Shown piece after piece: positions 30,537 through 44,100 of a stretch of 64,000 nt of DNA. Position numbers and translations under genes: made by a program. The DNA comes from Roridomyces roridus (lineage: Eukaryota > Basidiomycota > Agaricomycetes > Agaricales > Mycenaceae). The notes beneath the pieces are model-generated. The model saw only the letters and a list, made by a program, of their open reading frames with translations. It was not told the DNA's origin and searched no databases. Positions within the stretch are counted from its first letter, which is position 1; every line of letters starts with the position of its first letter. Where the stretch lies: assembly GCA_029378245.1 (NCBI GenBank), contig JARKIF010000010.1:806001-870000 (forward strand), read 5' to 3'.

Positions 30537-33500
30537 GGCTGCGTCGGGAGGTGGTGGTTACGAGGACAAGGGACAAGTCAAAGTCAGTTCGCCACATATT
30601 TTGTTATTTTGAAACTCCCAATCCAGGCAATCCAAAGCTGATTGAAAAGTACAAACTTGCCTTTCTGGGAAGTTTGTGCACAACCGATTTTATGAACCAT
30701 CTCTATTTCGATGCATCCAACGTGAGTTTTAGGGTATACAGATGCTTAATGTGAATGCTGCCTTTCGCTCAACATGAGCTGGAAATGTTCTGGAGCTCAA
30801 ACGGTCGGCTGAGTGAGAATAGCCTTTTGAGGCAGTTGTTGTGGGCTCTTTGGGTTGATGGGATCCTGATTTGATCCCTGATCAGTGATTTCTCGGTTGG
30901 AAAGGGAACAAGAGGTTGGGGGCTTCCGTCATACGCCGAGAAGTAGGTTCAATGTTGTTGTCGGCGGAGAGTGGAATTAAAATTGCTGAAACTTGCTCAT
31001 ACTGGCCTCGCTCGGCCTGCGAGGCGGGGCCTGGACCAGTGCGCAAGGAGAATAGAAGAGAACGCAGCGAAAATCAGGGGAGGGAAATCCAGGTTGAATA
31101 TTGGAAAGCCGGTGAACGTTTGAACCTTGAAATGGAACTTGAAGCGGGAATTAGTGAATAACCATCGAGGTTTAGCTTCCCGACGAGAAGCAGGCGATTG
31201 CGTCGGGTGGTTCGGAATCCTAATCGTTATCAGGATTCAACGATGGTGGGCGGGGCGGGAACAAGAATCAAGAATTGCGCCATAGACGGCAAGTGGATAG
31301 GCGAAATATGTGCGAACAACAATCAGAAGGAGCCTGTATCAATGTCAGAAATCGCGAGTAGGAATCGAACAATAATCGAAATGCTGATGGTTGAATTAGA
31401 ATTATTGACTGGGTGGCGACTTGGAAAATGGAAGCCCAAAATTGAATTAGGTTGTTGAAGCACAGGTCGTTGGAGAATGGAGTCGAATGACGCACAGCAA
31501 GTTGGAATTATCGAATAAAATCGGGTATGGTTCAAGTCCAACTCTTCGAACGCGGCAAGACCCCTGTCAAGAACGCTGCCAACTGCGAGAACAATGCCGA
31601 TAACGAAACGGCCCGACGCCCGAACGTTGACTGACCTTGTATGTTATATGCCATATTACCCTCGAACGCGGGGTAGCGGGTGGATGCTCCCGTCTGTCTG
31701 ATACCCCACCGGGGGCTCGGCACCGCACTTCCGAACTTTTGAAGTAATCCCGTTCGTGTAATTCTGAGGTACATGGAAGGAATCCTTATCCAGTGGCAGT
31801 CGCATCATCCCCATTTCTTTTGTAGCGCCGATTCGTTGAATCAAAAAAGGAACACGATGTTGAGTTTATTATTCGAGAGGCCGGGTAGAATGGAAGGTAT
31901 CTGTGAGAGCCACTTGTTGAACTGTTGGATCGCCAGCGTCGACCAGGAAGCCCAAGAATCAACCAAGAACAGTGCGAACCGTTGCAAATCCCGCAGGTGG
32001 CAGTGGGTGGCGCGCGCATCCAAGAATTCGGTCCGAGACAAGGGAGTAAGTATCTGTGGTTCGAACTTCGAAGACGAAAAGGGATTTCCCGAGCGTGGTG
32101 CAAATCCCTACCCTGTCATATTTCATTTTCAGAAGGGTGGACCTGGAAACGTTGGTTGAACCAAGTGGGAATGGAATCTTGTGGAAATTGGAGAGACGGA
32201 GGCCGGTATCCAGATAACGAGGAATGGTATGGAAGGGAGTGAGCCTGGAGACTGGAGTCGATCAACAACTTCTGGTGTTTGCCGGTTCTTGGAGTTCGAG
32301 GCAGCATCCGAGTCGTTTGGGGAACGCGAATTCCCGAAGCTTCCTGCAAATCCCGCCCGCAAACCCGAATTCGTCTAGTAAGGTAAGAATTTTTACGACA
32401 ACGGATTTTCGGCACAAACGAATCTTTATCCTGTCAACTGAGATTCGAGAACTCGCAGCAGGTTTGTCTGTTTTGTTGAGAAACCGGTCTGATTGTTGTT
32501 GAAACGAAGATGTTTTTTCGTTTGAGAGAGAGAAAATCTGAGGAATGGAGGATGCATTTGTCGACTTGTTGGTAGGAATGGAAGGCGTGCTTGGAGGAAA
32601 TATTAATGGAGCGTAAGTTGAGCGTAAATCCGAATGACTGTCCAGTCACTTTGATTTCGAGCGGCGAGGGAAAGTCGTACCGCAATCCGAACGCCTACAT
32701 GACCCACGACGAGTGAGTAAATATGGTCGATCTCTGGTAACGTCTTACACTTACGAAGAACGAGGTGCGATGGGACTCCCGCCGCCCCGATACAATCGTG
32801 ATTGCAGCGGGAGCGGCGTTTCGTGTTTTTGTTGAAATGCCGCTCGGAGTGGAAGTCGGGATGGTTTCCTTGGAGAGAAGATACCGGGGAGTAGGGGAAA
32901 GTTCTTGAAAGGCCCCAAAGTTGGGAATAGATGTAAACATTGTTGGAAACTCGCACATTCTAGGATCGACAAAGAAGGAAAGTCGTTTCGTCGGACCGGC
33001 GGCGTTATCTGTTCTTGGCCAGTGGGGCAAGTGGGCGTTGCAAATCCCGCAGGCGGCAGCGAGTGGCGCGCGCATCCAAGAATTCGGTCCGACATCCCTT
33101 GAGACGAGCGAGTAAGTATCTGTGGTTCGACGACGAAAAGGGATTTCCCGAGCGTGGTGCAAATCCCTACCCTGTCATTTTCAGAAGGTGGAACTAGAAA
33201 CGTTGGTTGAACCAAGTGGGAATGGAATCTTGTGGAAACGCTCGTTTGATTGGAGAGACGGAGGCCGGTATCCAGAATGGAAGGTAGTTGGCCTGGAGTC
33301 GAACAGGTACTTACCGCTCCTTGGAGTTCGAAGCGTGCCGTTTGAGGAACACGAATTCCCGAAGCTTCCTGCAAATCCCGCGCGGGTGGCCCGCCCGCAA
33401 ACCCGAACCGTCATGATCACCGCCCCGCCTGACCCTCGCAACAGCGGCCCGAATTCGTCGAGATAAGGTAAGAATTTTTACGACAACGGATTTTCGGTCC

Positions 33501-35201
33501 AAAACGAATGTTTATCCTGTCAACTGAGATTCGAGAACTCGCAGCAGGTTTGTCTGTTTTGTTGAGAAGCCGGTCTGATTGTTGTTGAAACGAAAGTCTT
33601 TTTTGTTCGAGAGAGAGAGCAATGAAGGATGTATTTGTTCAATTGCTGGTAGGAATGGAAGGCGTGCTTGGAGGAAATATTAATGGAGCGTAAGTTGAGC
33701 GTAAATCCGAATGACTGTCCGGTCACTTTGATTTCGAGCGGCGAGGAAAGAGTCACTTTCGTACCGCAATCCCGAACGCCTACATGACCCACGATGAGTG
33801 AGTAAATACTGTGGATCTGTAGTAACGTTTTACACTTACGAAGAACGAGATGCGATGGGACTCCCGCCCGCCCCGCCCCGATACAATCGTGATTGCGGCG
33901 GGAATCCTTACCTTGTTCGGGAGCGGCTTTTCGTGTTCTTGTTGAAACGCCGCTCGGAGTGGAAGTCGGGCCGCTTTTCTTGGAGAGAGAACATACCGGT
34001 AAGGAGTAGAGGAGTAGTTGAAAGGCCCCAAAGTTGGAGTAGATCAAAACATTGTTCGACGGGAACTCGCACGTTCTAGGATCCACAAAGAACGATTCGA
34101 GGAGGTCGTCTCGTCGGACCGAGGCGCCGTGCGCGGCGTTATCTGTTCTTGGCCAGTGGTGCAAGTGGGTCGATATTTTTGGTGGATCACTGACAATCGT
34201 TAACGAGATAATCCTAGTTGAAATGGGGTAAGTTACAAGTACAGAGACACGGCCCGTGTTGTAACCTGACCTTGCGTATGTCGCTTCGCGTCGATGGCAT
34301 CGGATTTAGGACTACCAAGACCCGCGCGCGCGGGCAGCGGGCGGTACCGGGACTCGGGATGCCAAAGCCCGTTCAACCTCGTGATGCTGTCGTTACCTCG
34401 GCCGTCCTCCGATATTATGACCCAGCACGGGTGAGTATGAGTAACGTTTTTGCGCGTGGCTTGCACACGAAGAGGGCGAATTGCCGAAGGAAAACTCGTG
34501 AGTTGTTGCCCCACGCAGGCCGCAACGACATCCCGCCGAGTATAGTTAGCTCTCTGTATTTGGGTGCGCGCCGTTACCTGGTTTGGATCGCTCGGAGATT
34601 CAGGCGGCCATTTTTGGGACCTCTGAGGAGTAGATGAGTGTTCTAGATGGAAGAATAGACGAAAACTTAAAATTAGTGTTTGAACCAGACCGGTCGTAGG
34701 CAGGAAGCAATGTTTGTCTGGAATCAGTCATTGGATTTGGCGACGATCCGCGTGGTGCTAGCTCCTGCTCATGCCGGTTTGGGTGTAAGGAATGGAATCG
34801 TTGAACCATCATCTCATTCAATAGAACGAAGAGCGATTGTAGTGCAGAGCTGTCGTGACAAGGACTTTATTATGGTGGCCGGGCGATCTTTGGCTATCGG
34901 AACGGAGGCAAATCCACCAAGGAAGAGTCTTTGAAATGCTGGACGGAGCTTGGCAAGGGCTCGAGAGGTCCAGAGTGTAATAACGGACTGGAGCGGAGCT
35001 GAGACGTGCGGGGGATCTGTGGGAATTCCGGAAACGGATATGGGAGCTGACGGAACCCGGCCGATGTGACGTTGGGTGGCCGACGCGAACGGTCCGCACG
35101 AGATCTGGTCGGACCCTGCTTTCGTAACACCACCAATCCTTATAAAAACATGGATCGCATACCAGCACCCATCACCATTCCCAGCACATTCATCGACTAC
35201 C
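30537..35201. other. long gene-poor region with tandem duplication
   Basis: About 4.7 kb with no convincing gene. Many GTAAGT/GTGAGT-like strings occur, but the open frames do not line up between the two duplicated units (31985-34165), which argues against coding. It may be decayed repeat DNA. Confidence 0.45.
31985..34165. repeat. tandem duplication, two units of about 1.1 kb
   Basis: 31985-33020 and 33040-34165 share long runs in the same order: CAAATCCCGCAGG..., GGGATTTCCCGAGCGTGG, GTTGGTTGAACCAAGTGGG, CGAATTCCCGAAGCTTCC, TTTTACGACAACGGATTT, GGAAGGCGTGCTTGG, CCGAATGACTGTCC, CTTACACTTACGAAGAACG-like and GAAAGGCCCCAAAGTTGG. Indels between units are frequent and no shared frame is conserved. 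Confidence 0.8.
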
Positions 35202-36554
35202 ATGTCCTCCATCTTCACGGAGCTACCAGAGGAAATCATCGAGCAGATTGCGGACTGCATGCGCTACCCAATCTATCCCTCTGCTGAAGCAACAGACTTC
35301 TTCCTCAACGAGGGACGCACTGGGTACGTTCACAGTCTCCCTTTCATTCCAGTCACTCACCATTTCTTCCAGCTTCTCAGAGACACGCTTCGCTCTCAGT
35401 GCCTTCTCTCAAGTTTGCACCTACGTTCGCCCAGCAGTGGAGCGTCTCCTCTACCGTGACATCCACGTCGACATCACTGGCTGGACGCGCCATATCCGTG
35501 CTTCCGAGACCCAGAAGCTGCCCATGTCCCCGGCTGGCTCTCTTCGGCTTCTCCTTCGCACCCTCACCGACCGGCCTGAACTCGGCCGCTTCGTGCGCAG
35601 CGCCTACATTCGCTGGTGCGAGCACTACCGTGTGCCAGCTTCCATGCCCGAGCACCTCAAATCCCTCCTCACGTCCTGCCCCAAACTCCACACGCTCGCA
35701 TTCTCATCGCTTCCTCAATCGGTGATCGAGTATCTGGAGCCCTTGAATCTCCCCATTACCTCCCTCGCTGCTGTTTCTCCCGCAGAGAACCTTCCCTCGG
35801 TGATCCGGGCTTTCCCAGCACTCCGGTCCCTCCAGCTTCACATCCACGGCCAGCCCCCCGAGACCGTGTCCATGCCCGAACACAATATCACCTCCCTGCG
35901 CCTCAAACTTATGACCGAGGAGGGTTGCACGCCACAAAGCGAGCTTCTTCCTCTCGCCTACGCCGTACCGCACTACAATGTGCCCTACGTCTACCTCGAG
36001 TCGGAGACGGAGATGACGTTGACACCGCCCCCGGAGACGATGCAGTCCTCGGTCGAGCACCTCCGTCTCAAGAACATCGACCCCTTCACACCAGCCCACA
36101 TTGACGGGGTTATGTGCTCGCCCATCAGCAGCCTCACCAACCTACAACACCTGCATGTCATGCGCTCCTCGTCCTCCCTGCCCATGCGCGCGTTCGACTT
36201 TGACGTCCTCCCGCCCAACGTCAAGACAGTCTCGTTCTCGGACTACGCGGTGACGCACAAGATGAGCGCGGCGGCGAGCAAGAGCGTGTTCGTGCAGGGT
36301 GTCGTGCAGGCTCTCAAGAGTCCCCGCAGTCGCCGGTTAGCGGGTGTGATGGCCTACGGCGCTGTTCCCAATGACGCGTGGGATCTGGGCAATTTGACGC
36401 CGTTGAGGGATCTGTGTCGCAAAGCCCGCGTGCCGTTTGCACAGACGGGTAGCTTCGCGGATATTGAACCCGAGTTGATGATTTTCTGTACGTCCTTTTT
36501 TGTTTGATCTTTTGGATTTGCGGCTGACCGCGTTCTTTTTTTCCAGTCCAATGA
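35202..36554 (+). CDS. F-box-like/LRR-type protein
   Basis: Three exons, 35202-35323, 35373-36487 and a last coding exon of 8 nt (36547-36554), giving 414 aa. The N-terminus SSIFTELPEEIIEQIADCM fits an F-box-like motif. It is followed by FALSAFSQVCTYVRPAVERLLYRDIHVD, typical of Agaricomycete F-box proteins, and leucine-rich stretches (LHTLAFSSLP, LRSLQLHIHG, VEHLRLKNID, LTNLQHLHV, VKTVSFSDY). By family it would recruit substrates to an SCF ubiquitin ligase. The start at 35202 places the F-box at residue 7. Confidence 0.75.
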
Positions 36555-36649
36555 ACTTGAACAAAATCTCATCGGACGCTTATGATTGCATGTAACATAT
36601 ACCCTCAATGGAAAATCAATTGTACTAGTAGAAACAGAAGCATAAATTC

Positions 36650-37274
36650 AATTCAATACCCCTCCCAAAACGAACTTGCTCGGCTAAGAAGTTGCGGGAA
36701 CTCTTGCTTCATTGGGTTGATGTACAGAGAAGCGACGCGGAACTATATCTTGATTGTGATGGATGCGGGGTAATAGGCACGCATTCCGTATGATATGCTA
36801 GATGGGACTCCCGATTAATTGGTATTTGTCGCAAGAGGACGGCGTTTTGTATGAGACGGTCCACGAGAAGGATGGTTGTGGCGTCGAATATTAATTTGGA
36901 GACGTTGCACAATGCAAGTTCCACCCACCGAAGGCGAAGGGGAGCGATCATGAGAGTGGTAAGTTGTTCAGAAGAAATCAATTCCCCCCCCAAAACGAAC
37001 TTTCTCGGCTAAGAAGTTGTGAGAACGCTTGCTTCAGAGAAGCGACGCGGAACTATATCTGATCTTGATTGTGATGGTGGCGAGGGATGCGGGGTAATAG
37101 GCACGCCTTCTGTATCATAGATGGGATTCCCGATTAATTGAGAGGACGGCGTTTTGTATGAGACGGGTCGCAAGAAGGACAGACACGCAAGTTGTGGCGT
37201 CGAATATCAATCTGGAGACGTTGCAAGTCCACCGAAGGCGAAGGGGAGTGAGAGAGGTAAGTTGTTCAAAAGTT
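36650..37274. repeat. tandem duplication, two units of about 300 bp
   Basis: 36650-36983 and 36984-37274 share CCAAAACGAACTT, TCGGCTAAGAAGTTG, GAGAAGCGACGCGGAACTAT, GATGCGGGGTAATAGGCACG, GAGGACGGCGTTTTGTATG, GTGGCGTCGAATAT and CCACCGAAGGCGAAGGGGAG in order. Non-coding. Confidence 0.8.
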
Positions 37275-39112
37275 GCCATAACCAACGTCTCGGACGTCAC
37301 TAGCCCGAGGTCAGCAGATTCATGGAGCCGTTGAATCGATGACAGGATATGTCCTGGATTGAGATCCGCCGTGGATTTGTTGTGCCTTGTGGGAGCGTGG
37401 CGTGTCAGCACCTCTCGGAGAGGTATGCGGGGCTGAGCATCATACGTTGCGTTGCCGTTGCGTCAAAGGACTCGGAGTAGGTATTTCGAGGGTGAATTCA
37501 TGTGGCGGGATGCATGCACTGGCATGCGACTTGGAGCTTCCGATGGTAATTAAAGTACGAGGTTGGCTGCATGGGTACCGGTGTGCTGCGGGACTAGAAG
37601 TCGTTGTTCAAGCGAGTTCAACTTGAATTGGATTGGAATTTCCTTCTCGAAGATGAAGACGAATCCGATCCGTGGAGCAGAGTGAAATTGTTGGACATGG
37701 ATTGAAAACAGCGGTGGGAGAAGGAGAGCTTCTCGCGGCTGGCAATCCCCGCCGTACCCGGGTTCCCGTTGATATTGTAAAAGTAGACACTTCGTCCGTC
37801 GAACTCATCTTCCGCCGCCGGTCGGTGATGGCAGAAAATAAGTATTATTTTCCGACTCCAAGCCTTGGCTGGATGAAAGGGCAGAAACTTGCCGTTTGCA
37901 CCGGGGATTCGACCCTGCCGAGGAACCAAGATCAGAATCCGCACGGTTGGAACTGATGGAAATCGAGGCAACTTGATAGTAGGCGAATTATATTGAACAG
38001 TTGCAGGCGATTGAATGCCAGCCGGACTTGCACGGGCTTGAGGAGTCAACTTACTAACTGAAATAGGCTTGGTCGGGACCACAACAAAGATTTGGCTGTG
38101 TCCAGTTATTTTGGAGGCGGCGGAGTTGAGTTTTTCCGACAGTGGACACCGACATGCTGCATGCATGTGCTGAAAAGTAGTCTGGCCAGTCCACTCGGTT
38201 CTAGCATGCGGACGAGCAGTGTGGAAATTTCAGAGGAGAAGAGATGTATTTAGTTCCGGACGAGGGCCGGGACGCCCAGGAGGATCAATGTATGACACAA
38301 GATCAATCGCTGTTCTCTAGAATACTTACACACCGCGATTTGATGGGCAAGAAAGAAATTGGCAAAACACTGCCAGGATATCGGATACAATTTGCACGGT
38401 TGTACTTGTTCACTTGGACGCGGGATGCTTGAAGGATGAGAGTGCCGGTGGCCGGTTTTCGTCTGTTAGTCCAACGGGGCGAGGGGATCCTTCTTCTTCT
38501 TGAGGGTCAGCTGAGTTGAAAATTAAAGCAAACGAGTGAGAGAAGAGCGCTCAAGAAAGGAAGTTGCATAGATAAGCCCAAGCATTTTTCGTTCATTTGT
38601 AAATGGTGGTGCGTGAGTTGAACGGCAGAATCGAAATGCTTGAAAGCCTGAAAATCTAGTCCTGGACTTTGCGAGGGCGGCGTGCCGAGCGAAGGATTCG
38701 TTTCTGACGGTGGCAGAGAATGGACTCCATGGGCGGAAGCCGAAGGTGGTCGGGGCCGCTGGGCCGCTGGGCCGTACAGTAGCGCGTGGAGGGGTTTGAA
38801 TCGTTGGAGGAAAGGGAAGGAAAGATTCAATGAGGAGGAAATTGACGCGGGTTGGAGGTGGTTGGCGGGTGGTCACTGACTCACTGGTTCATTGTCAACA
38901 CTTGTTTGAACAGGTCGAGATCGGGGAATTATTGATGGGAGCATGACGTGGTCAGAGACGACAAATCGGGTCAGCGCTCACTGGTCAGCGCCGGCGCCGT
39001 ATTGCTAAAATAACCCGGCAGTCTCGGGAATCGGGATTTCTGCTGCTGACTTCGGAGAGTAAAGTTGGAGTATTTAATGCCCTAGGTCAGTCTAACTTAT
39101 TAACAGTACAAC
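37275..39112. other. intergenic region
   Basis: About 1.8 kb with no supported gene. The last few hundred bases should hold the promoter of the NmrA-like gene. Confidence 0.4.
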
Positions 39113-40269
39113 ATGACTATTACCGACGCTGCATCTGCCCCGCTCGTGGCCGTTGTGGGTGCCACAGGTATTCAGGGCGGTAGCGTCATCAAGGCCCTCG
39201 AAGAATCGGACAAGGCGTACCGCATTCGCGGGTTTACCAGGGATGCTTCCAAGCCGGCCGCTCAGGCGCTTGCGAGTCGCGGCGTCGAGGTCGTGAGCGT
39301 CTCGTTGGTGGTCGGCAACAAGGACGAAGTGTACAAAGCGTTTGAAGGCGCGAACATGGTTTTCGTACGTTGCGAAATCAAGGGGTTTTGCCGATCTGAT
39401 AACTTGGCTGTCTAGCTCGTCACCAATTTTTGGGAGCATATGGACGCAGAGAGAGTGAGCCCTTCCTCGTTTGCACTTGAATAACACTTATCAAAAGCAG
39501 GAAACCGCAGAAGCAAAGCAGCTGTTCGACGCGGCCAAAGCAAATGGCGCCGAGCGCATCGTCTGGTCCGGGCTCGTCTCCTTCGACAAGATCAGCGGCG
39601 GCAAATTCCCTCACGTATATCACTTTGAAAGCAAAGCCGCCGTGACAGAGTACGCGCGCCAGATCGGCGCGCCATTCGTGGACGTCCAGGCAGGTTTCTA
39701 TGCCGTCAACATCATCGAGAGCCCGATGGCGCGCACCAAGCTCGAGGACGGTTCGCTTGCGCTGGAGTGGCCTTTACCCCCGACGACGCGCATGCCCATG
39801 ATCGACACGGCGTACGACTATGGGTTGTATGTGCGCCAGGTGTTTGAGCTCCCGGTTTTCCCCAGTGGATCCGAGGTCCGCACGGCGGGAGAGATGATTC
39901 CTGCCGGGGACATTGCAAGCCAGATCGCTGAACGTGAGTCGGCTTCCTCCTTAGATGATTTTGGGCCTAACCACGTTTGCAGTGACGGGGAAGAAGGTCG
40001 TTTTCAAGCAGATAACGACCGAAGATTACAGCGGGAGACTCCGGGCTTTCGGTCTGCCGCCCAATATTGTACAGGACCTGATTGAATGCTGGGTCGCCTT
40101 CGATGAATGTGGATGTAAGTCGTTCGGATATTTCAGCTCCATCTCATAGACTGACGCCGTATTAGATTACGGTACCAAGGAGATTTCGAACCACGAGGGG
40201 CTTGCGAGGAAGCCACGGACGTGGAAAGAGTTTATCAAGGCATCGGATTGGAGTTGGGTAGACCAGTAG
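39113..40269 (+). CDS. NmrA-like NAD(P)-binding protein
   Basis: Five exons, 39113-39364, 39416-39454, 39501-39933, 39983-40114 and 40166-40269, giving 319 aa. The Rossmann motif VAVVGATGIQGGSVIKAL (residues about 12-29) and the following IRGFTRDASKP match the NmrA/HSCARG group of atypical short-chain dehydrogenases. It continues with MVFLVTNFWEHMD, FDAAKANGAERIVWSGL and FHVYHFESKAAVTEYAR-like YHFESKAAV. Family members often act as NADP redox sensors or isoflavone-reductase-like enzymes; the substrate is not predictable. The canonical catalytic Tyr-Lys pair of classical SDRs is not evident. Confidence 0.85.
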
Positions 40270-41140
40270 ATAGTTTGCCGCCCAAGGGAAACAATACTCG
40301 TCCAGAGCAGGTGTACACAGACCAAATGCAATTAGTCCAGTGTCATGATTTCATTCAAGGCAAAGATTTGGGGAAGTTGCTGCCAGGATATCGCCAGTTT
40401 TTATCATAGAGTCAAATTGGCTTCAGTAGCTGTAGCGGGCAGGGACGAGATCACCGAACAGATGCCGGTAAATAAACGGGTCGCGCCGGGCGTACCGATG
40501 ATGACGCGAACTGCCAACAATAGAGACGCCGGTGGTAAAGTCTTCGAGTTGCCTCCAGAATTATGAGGTTCAGTTTGAGCTAGTTTGAGTGGAGGCATGG
40601 AAGAAGCCTTGGATAACTGGAAAGGACTCTGAGGAGTGGTGATAGAAGAAATTCTGGTGATGACTCCTGGAAGAAGACTGCAACAATGTACTGGGGCCGC
40701 CAATGCGACTTGTTGTGAACGGTCTTGCCCTGGGGACAGTAGCCACGCTTTACCTAGACTGGTCGGGAGATAGACGCAGAGTAGCATCTGTTAGCGAAGT
40801 CTCTTTTTGCTCCGAGTCGAAGTCTCGCTGTTTTTTTTGGCGGTTGTCATTCGATACGACTGAGAGCTTGGGCGGCGAAGTCTTTTTGCCAGAGTTTTCT
40901 TCTTTGATTTTCGGTGCACAGTCGCCGAGTGCAAGTTCCGTCTGACGTAACAGCACGTGTTTTCAAGTTCACGCCGCTCGCTTAGCGCCACCACCTCTTT
41001 CAGCCTGCTGCGAGTATATTTCCCTCATACACGACTCGTGAGCCTATTCCTCCGGGCCTTTCATTCAAGGCTTACCTCTGTTCAGTTGACGACCTTGGAT
41101 GCGACACTGACTTTGTCAAATACAATTGTGAAATAATTCG
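40270..41140. other. intergenic region, FKS1 upstream
   Basis: About 870 bp. It holds a dispersed repeat copy (40715-40815) and the presumptive FKS1 promoter and leader. No gene is seen. Confidence 0.45.
40715..40815. repeat. dispersed repeat, copy 1
   Basis: Shares GTGAACGG, CCCTGGG, CAGTA-CCACG and then a nearly identical stretch (about 40762-40812, GGTCGGGAGATAGACGCAGA onward) with 53965-54095 in the same orientation. Confidence 0.7.
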
Positions 41141-44100
41141 ATGCCTGCTCGCGACCAGCCATCCCGTCGCTACGATGCACCTCCTCCTCAGCCACGCTCA
41201 AACTACGACGTCGAATCAGATACCCACAGGGGGCCCTACTCCTCCGAGTCGGGCAGCCCAGGCACTTACGATGGTCGCGGTTTCTATGACCAGCATACCT
41301 ACGATCCATACCGTGTGTTTCTGGTCTTTCCTCGGCCGCGGATGGTCCTCACCCCACTCTAGCACCCCAGGACAGCGACTCCGAGTCGGGCATAGGCGTT
41401 TCTACAAGCGCCCCTCACGCCGAATACACCGGTGGTGCAGGCCAAATCCGTGAGGCCTACCCAGCCTGGTCCGCAGACCGCCAGATACCACTCTCCAAGG
41501 AGGAGATTGAAGATGTATTCCTCGACCTCACCCAGAAATTCGGATTTCAGAGAGATTCCATGCGGAATATGGTGAGTCCCACTCTTGTCGGCCTGACCTC
41601 GAGGCTCACAGCTTACGATAGTTCGACTTTACAATGCAATTGCTGGACAGCCGAGCCTCCAGGATGTCCCCGAACCAAGCGCTCCTGACCCTCCACGCGG
41701 ATTACATCGGTGGGCAGCAAGCCAACTACCGCAAATGGTACTTCGCCGCCCAGCTCGACCTTGATGACGTCGTCGGAAAACTTCAGAACCCTGGGCTTAA
41801 TCGCCTCCGCTCAAAGCGTGGTCCCAATAAACACGCTGCCCGCGAAAAGTCCCTCAACGATGCCATGGAGCGCTGGCGTCAGGCGATGAACAACATGAGC
41901 CAATATGACCGCCTTCGGCAGATTGCACTATATCTGCTTTGCTGGGGCGAGGGCGCGCAGATCCGCTTCGTGCCGGAATGTCTGTGCTTCATTTTCAAGT
42001 GCGCCGACGACTACTATCGCTCGCCCGAGTGCCAGAATAGCACGGAGGCGATACCCGAGGGGTACTACCTGCGAGCTGTCGTCAAGCCGTTGTATCGATT
42101 CATTCGAGATCAAGGTTACGAGCTCATCGAGGGCAAGTTCGTGCGGCGGGAGCGGGACCACGAAGATATCATTGGATACGACGACGTCAACCAGCTTTTC
42201 TGGTATCCCGAAGGCATCGCGCGTATCATACTCAGCGGCGGTGGTGTGCGTGTCTTTTTCATTCTAAATATACGCTCCATTTACACAAGATTAGCGACCC
42301 CTGGTAGAACTACCTCCTTCCCAACGTTTCCTCGCCCTTGAGCGCGTCGACTGGAACCGCGTTTTCTTCAAGACCTACTACGAAAAGCGTTCTTTCGGCC
42401 ACCTCCTCGTCAACTTTAACCGGATATGGGTCATTCACATCTCCATGTACTACTTTTACACATCATTCAACTCGCCGACGGTCTACGCTTTCCATGGTGT
42501 GACTGCGCGCGCCATGACGTGGAGTGCGGTCGCGCTGGGCGGCGCGGTGGCGACGATTATCATGATCCTGGCGACGTTTGCAGAGTTTTCGTACATTCCG
42601 CCTACATGGACGAATACCTCGCACCTCATGCGCCGGCTACTCTTCCTATTCGTGACCTTGGCTTTGACATGCGGGCCGACGTTCTACGTCGCCATCGCAG
42701 AGCAGAATGGCACTGCGGGCCAGCTGGCACTCATCCTCGGCATTGCCCAATTCTTCATCTCCGTATTCACGATGCTACTTTTCGCCATCATGCCCTCTGG
42801 GCGTATGTTCGGCGATCGGGTCGCAGGGAAGAGTCGGAAATATCTTGCGTCGCAGACGTTCACTGCTTCGTACCCAGCGCTCTCCAAGCCGGCGCGGGCG
42901 GCCTCCATCCTTCTCTGGGTGCTCGTCTTTGGATGCAAATTCACCGAATCTTACTTCTTCCTCACCCTTTCCCTCCGAGACCCCATCCGCGTCATGGTGG
43001 GTATGAAGATCCAGGGGTGCCATGACAAGTACTTTGGGTCTGCGCTCTGCAGGAATCACGTCGCCCTCACGCTCACGCTCATGTACATCATGGATCTCGT
43101 GCTCTACTTTTTGGACACGTTCCTGTGGTATGTGATTTGGAATACGGTGTTCAGTATATTCCGGAGCTTTGTGCTGGGCTTGAGTATCTGGACACCGTGG
43201 CGGGATATTTATGCGAGGTTGCCGAGGAGGATCTATGGGAAGCTGTTGGCCACAGGTGATATGGAGGTTAAATATCATCCAAAGGTGTGTGTGTCTTTGT
43301 TTGTTCTTAGCATGTGATTGACGGTGGAATGTAGGTCCTCGTCTCGCAAATCTGGAACGCGATCATCATATCCATGTACCGCGAGCACCTACTCTCCATT
43401 GAGCACGTTCAGAAACTGCTCTACCATCAAGTGGACACTGGTGATGCTGTGGGCAAACGCAGTCTCCGTGCGCCGCCCTTCTTCATTTCTCAAGGCGAGA
43501 GAGGATTCAAGGGCGAGTTCTTCCCTCCAGGCAGCGAGGCGGAGAGAAGGATTAGTTTCTTTGCGCAGAGTCTGACGACCGAGTTGCCTGCTCCATTGCC
43601 GGTGGATGCGATGCCTACGTTTACGGTGTTGACGCCGCATTACAGCGAGAAGGTGAGCCCTTTTGGTGGAAAAGGAACTGTGTGTTGACGAGTAATTAGA
43701 TCCTCCTTTCACTCCGGGAAATCATCCGTGAAGAAGACCAACACACGCGTGTGACGCTGCTGGAGTACTTGAAGCAGCTGCACCAGCTCGAGTGGGACAA
43801 CTTTGTCAAGGATACCAAGATCCTTGCGGAGGAGACCGAGATGTTCAATGGTCCCAACCCGCTTGCTGGCGCTGAGAACGCAGAGAAGAAGCAGGATGAT
43901 CTGCCATTCTACTTCCTCGGGTTCAAGAGCGCTGCGCCCGAGTATACTTTGCGAACTCGAATTTGGGCTTCGCTTCGGGCGCAAACCTTGTATCGCACAG
44001 TGTCTGGGATGATGAACTACAGCAAGGCGATCAAGCTGCTGTACCGCGTGGAGAACCCCGAAGTTGTGCAGGAGTTTGGTGGGAATACGGATCATCTTGA

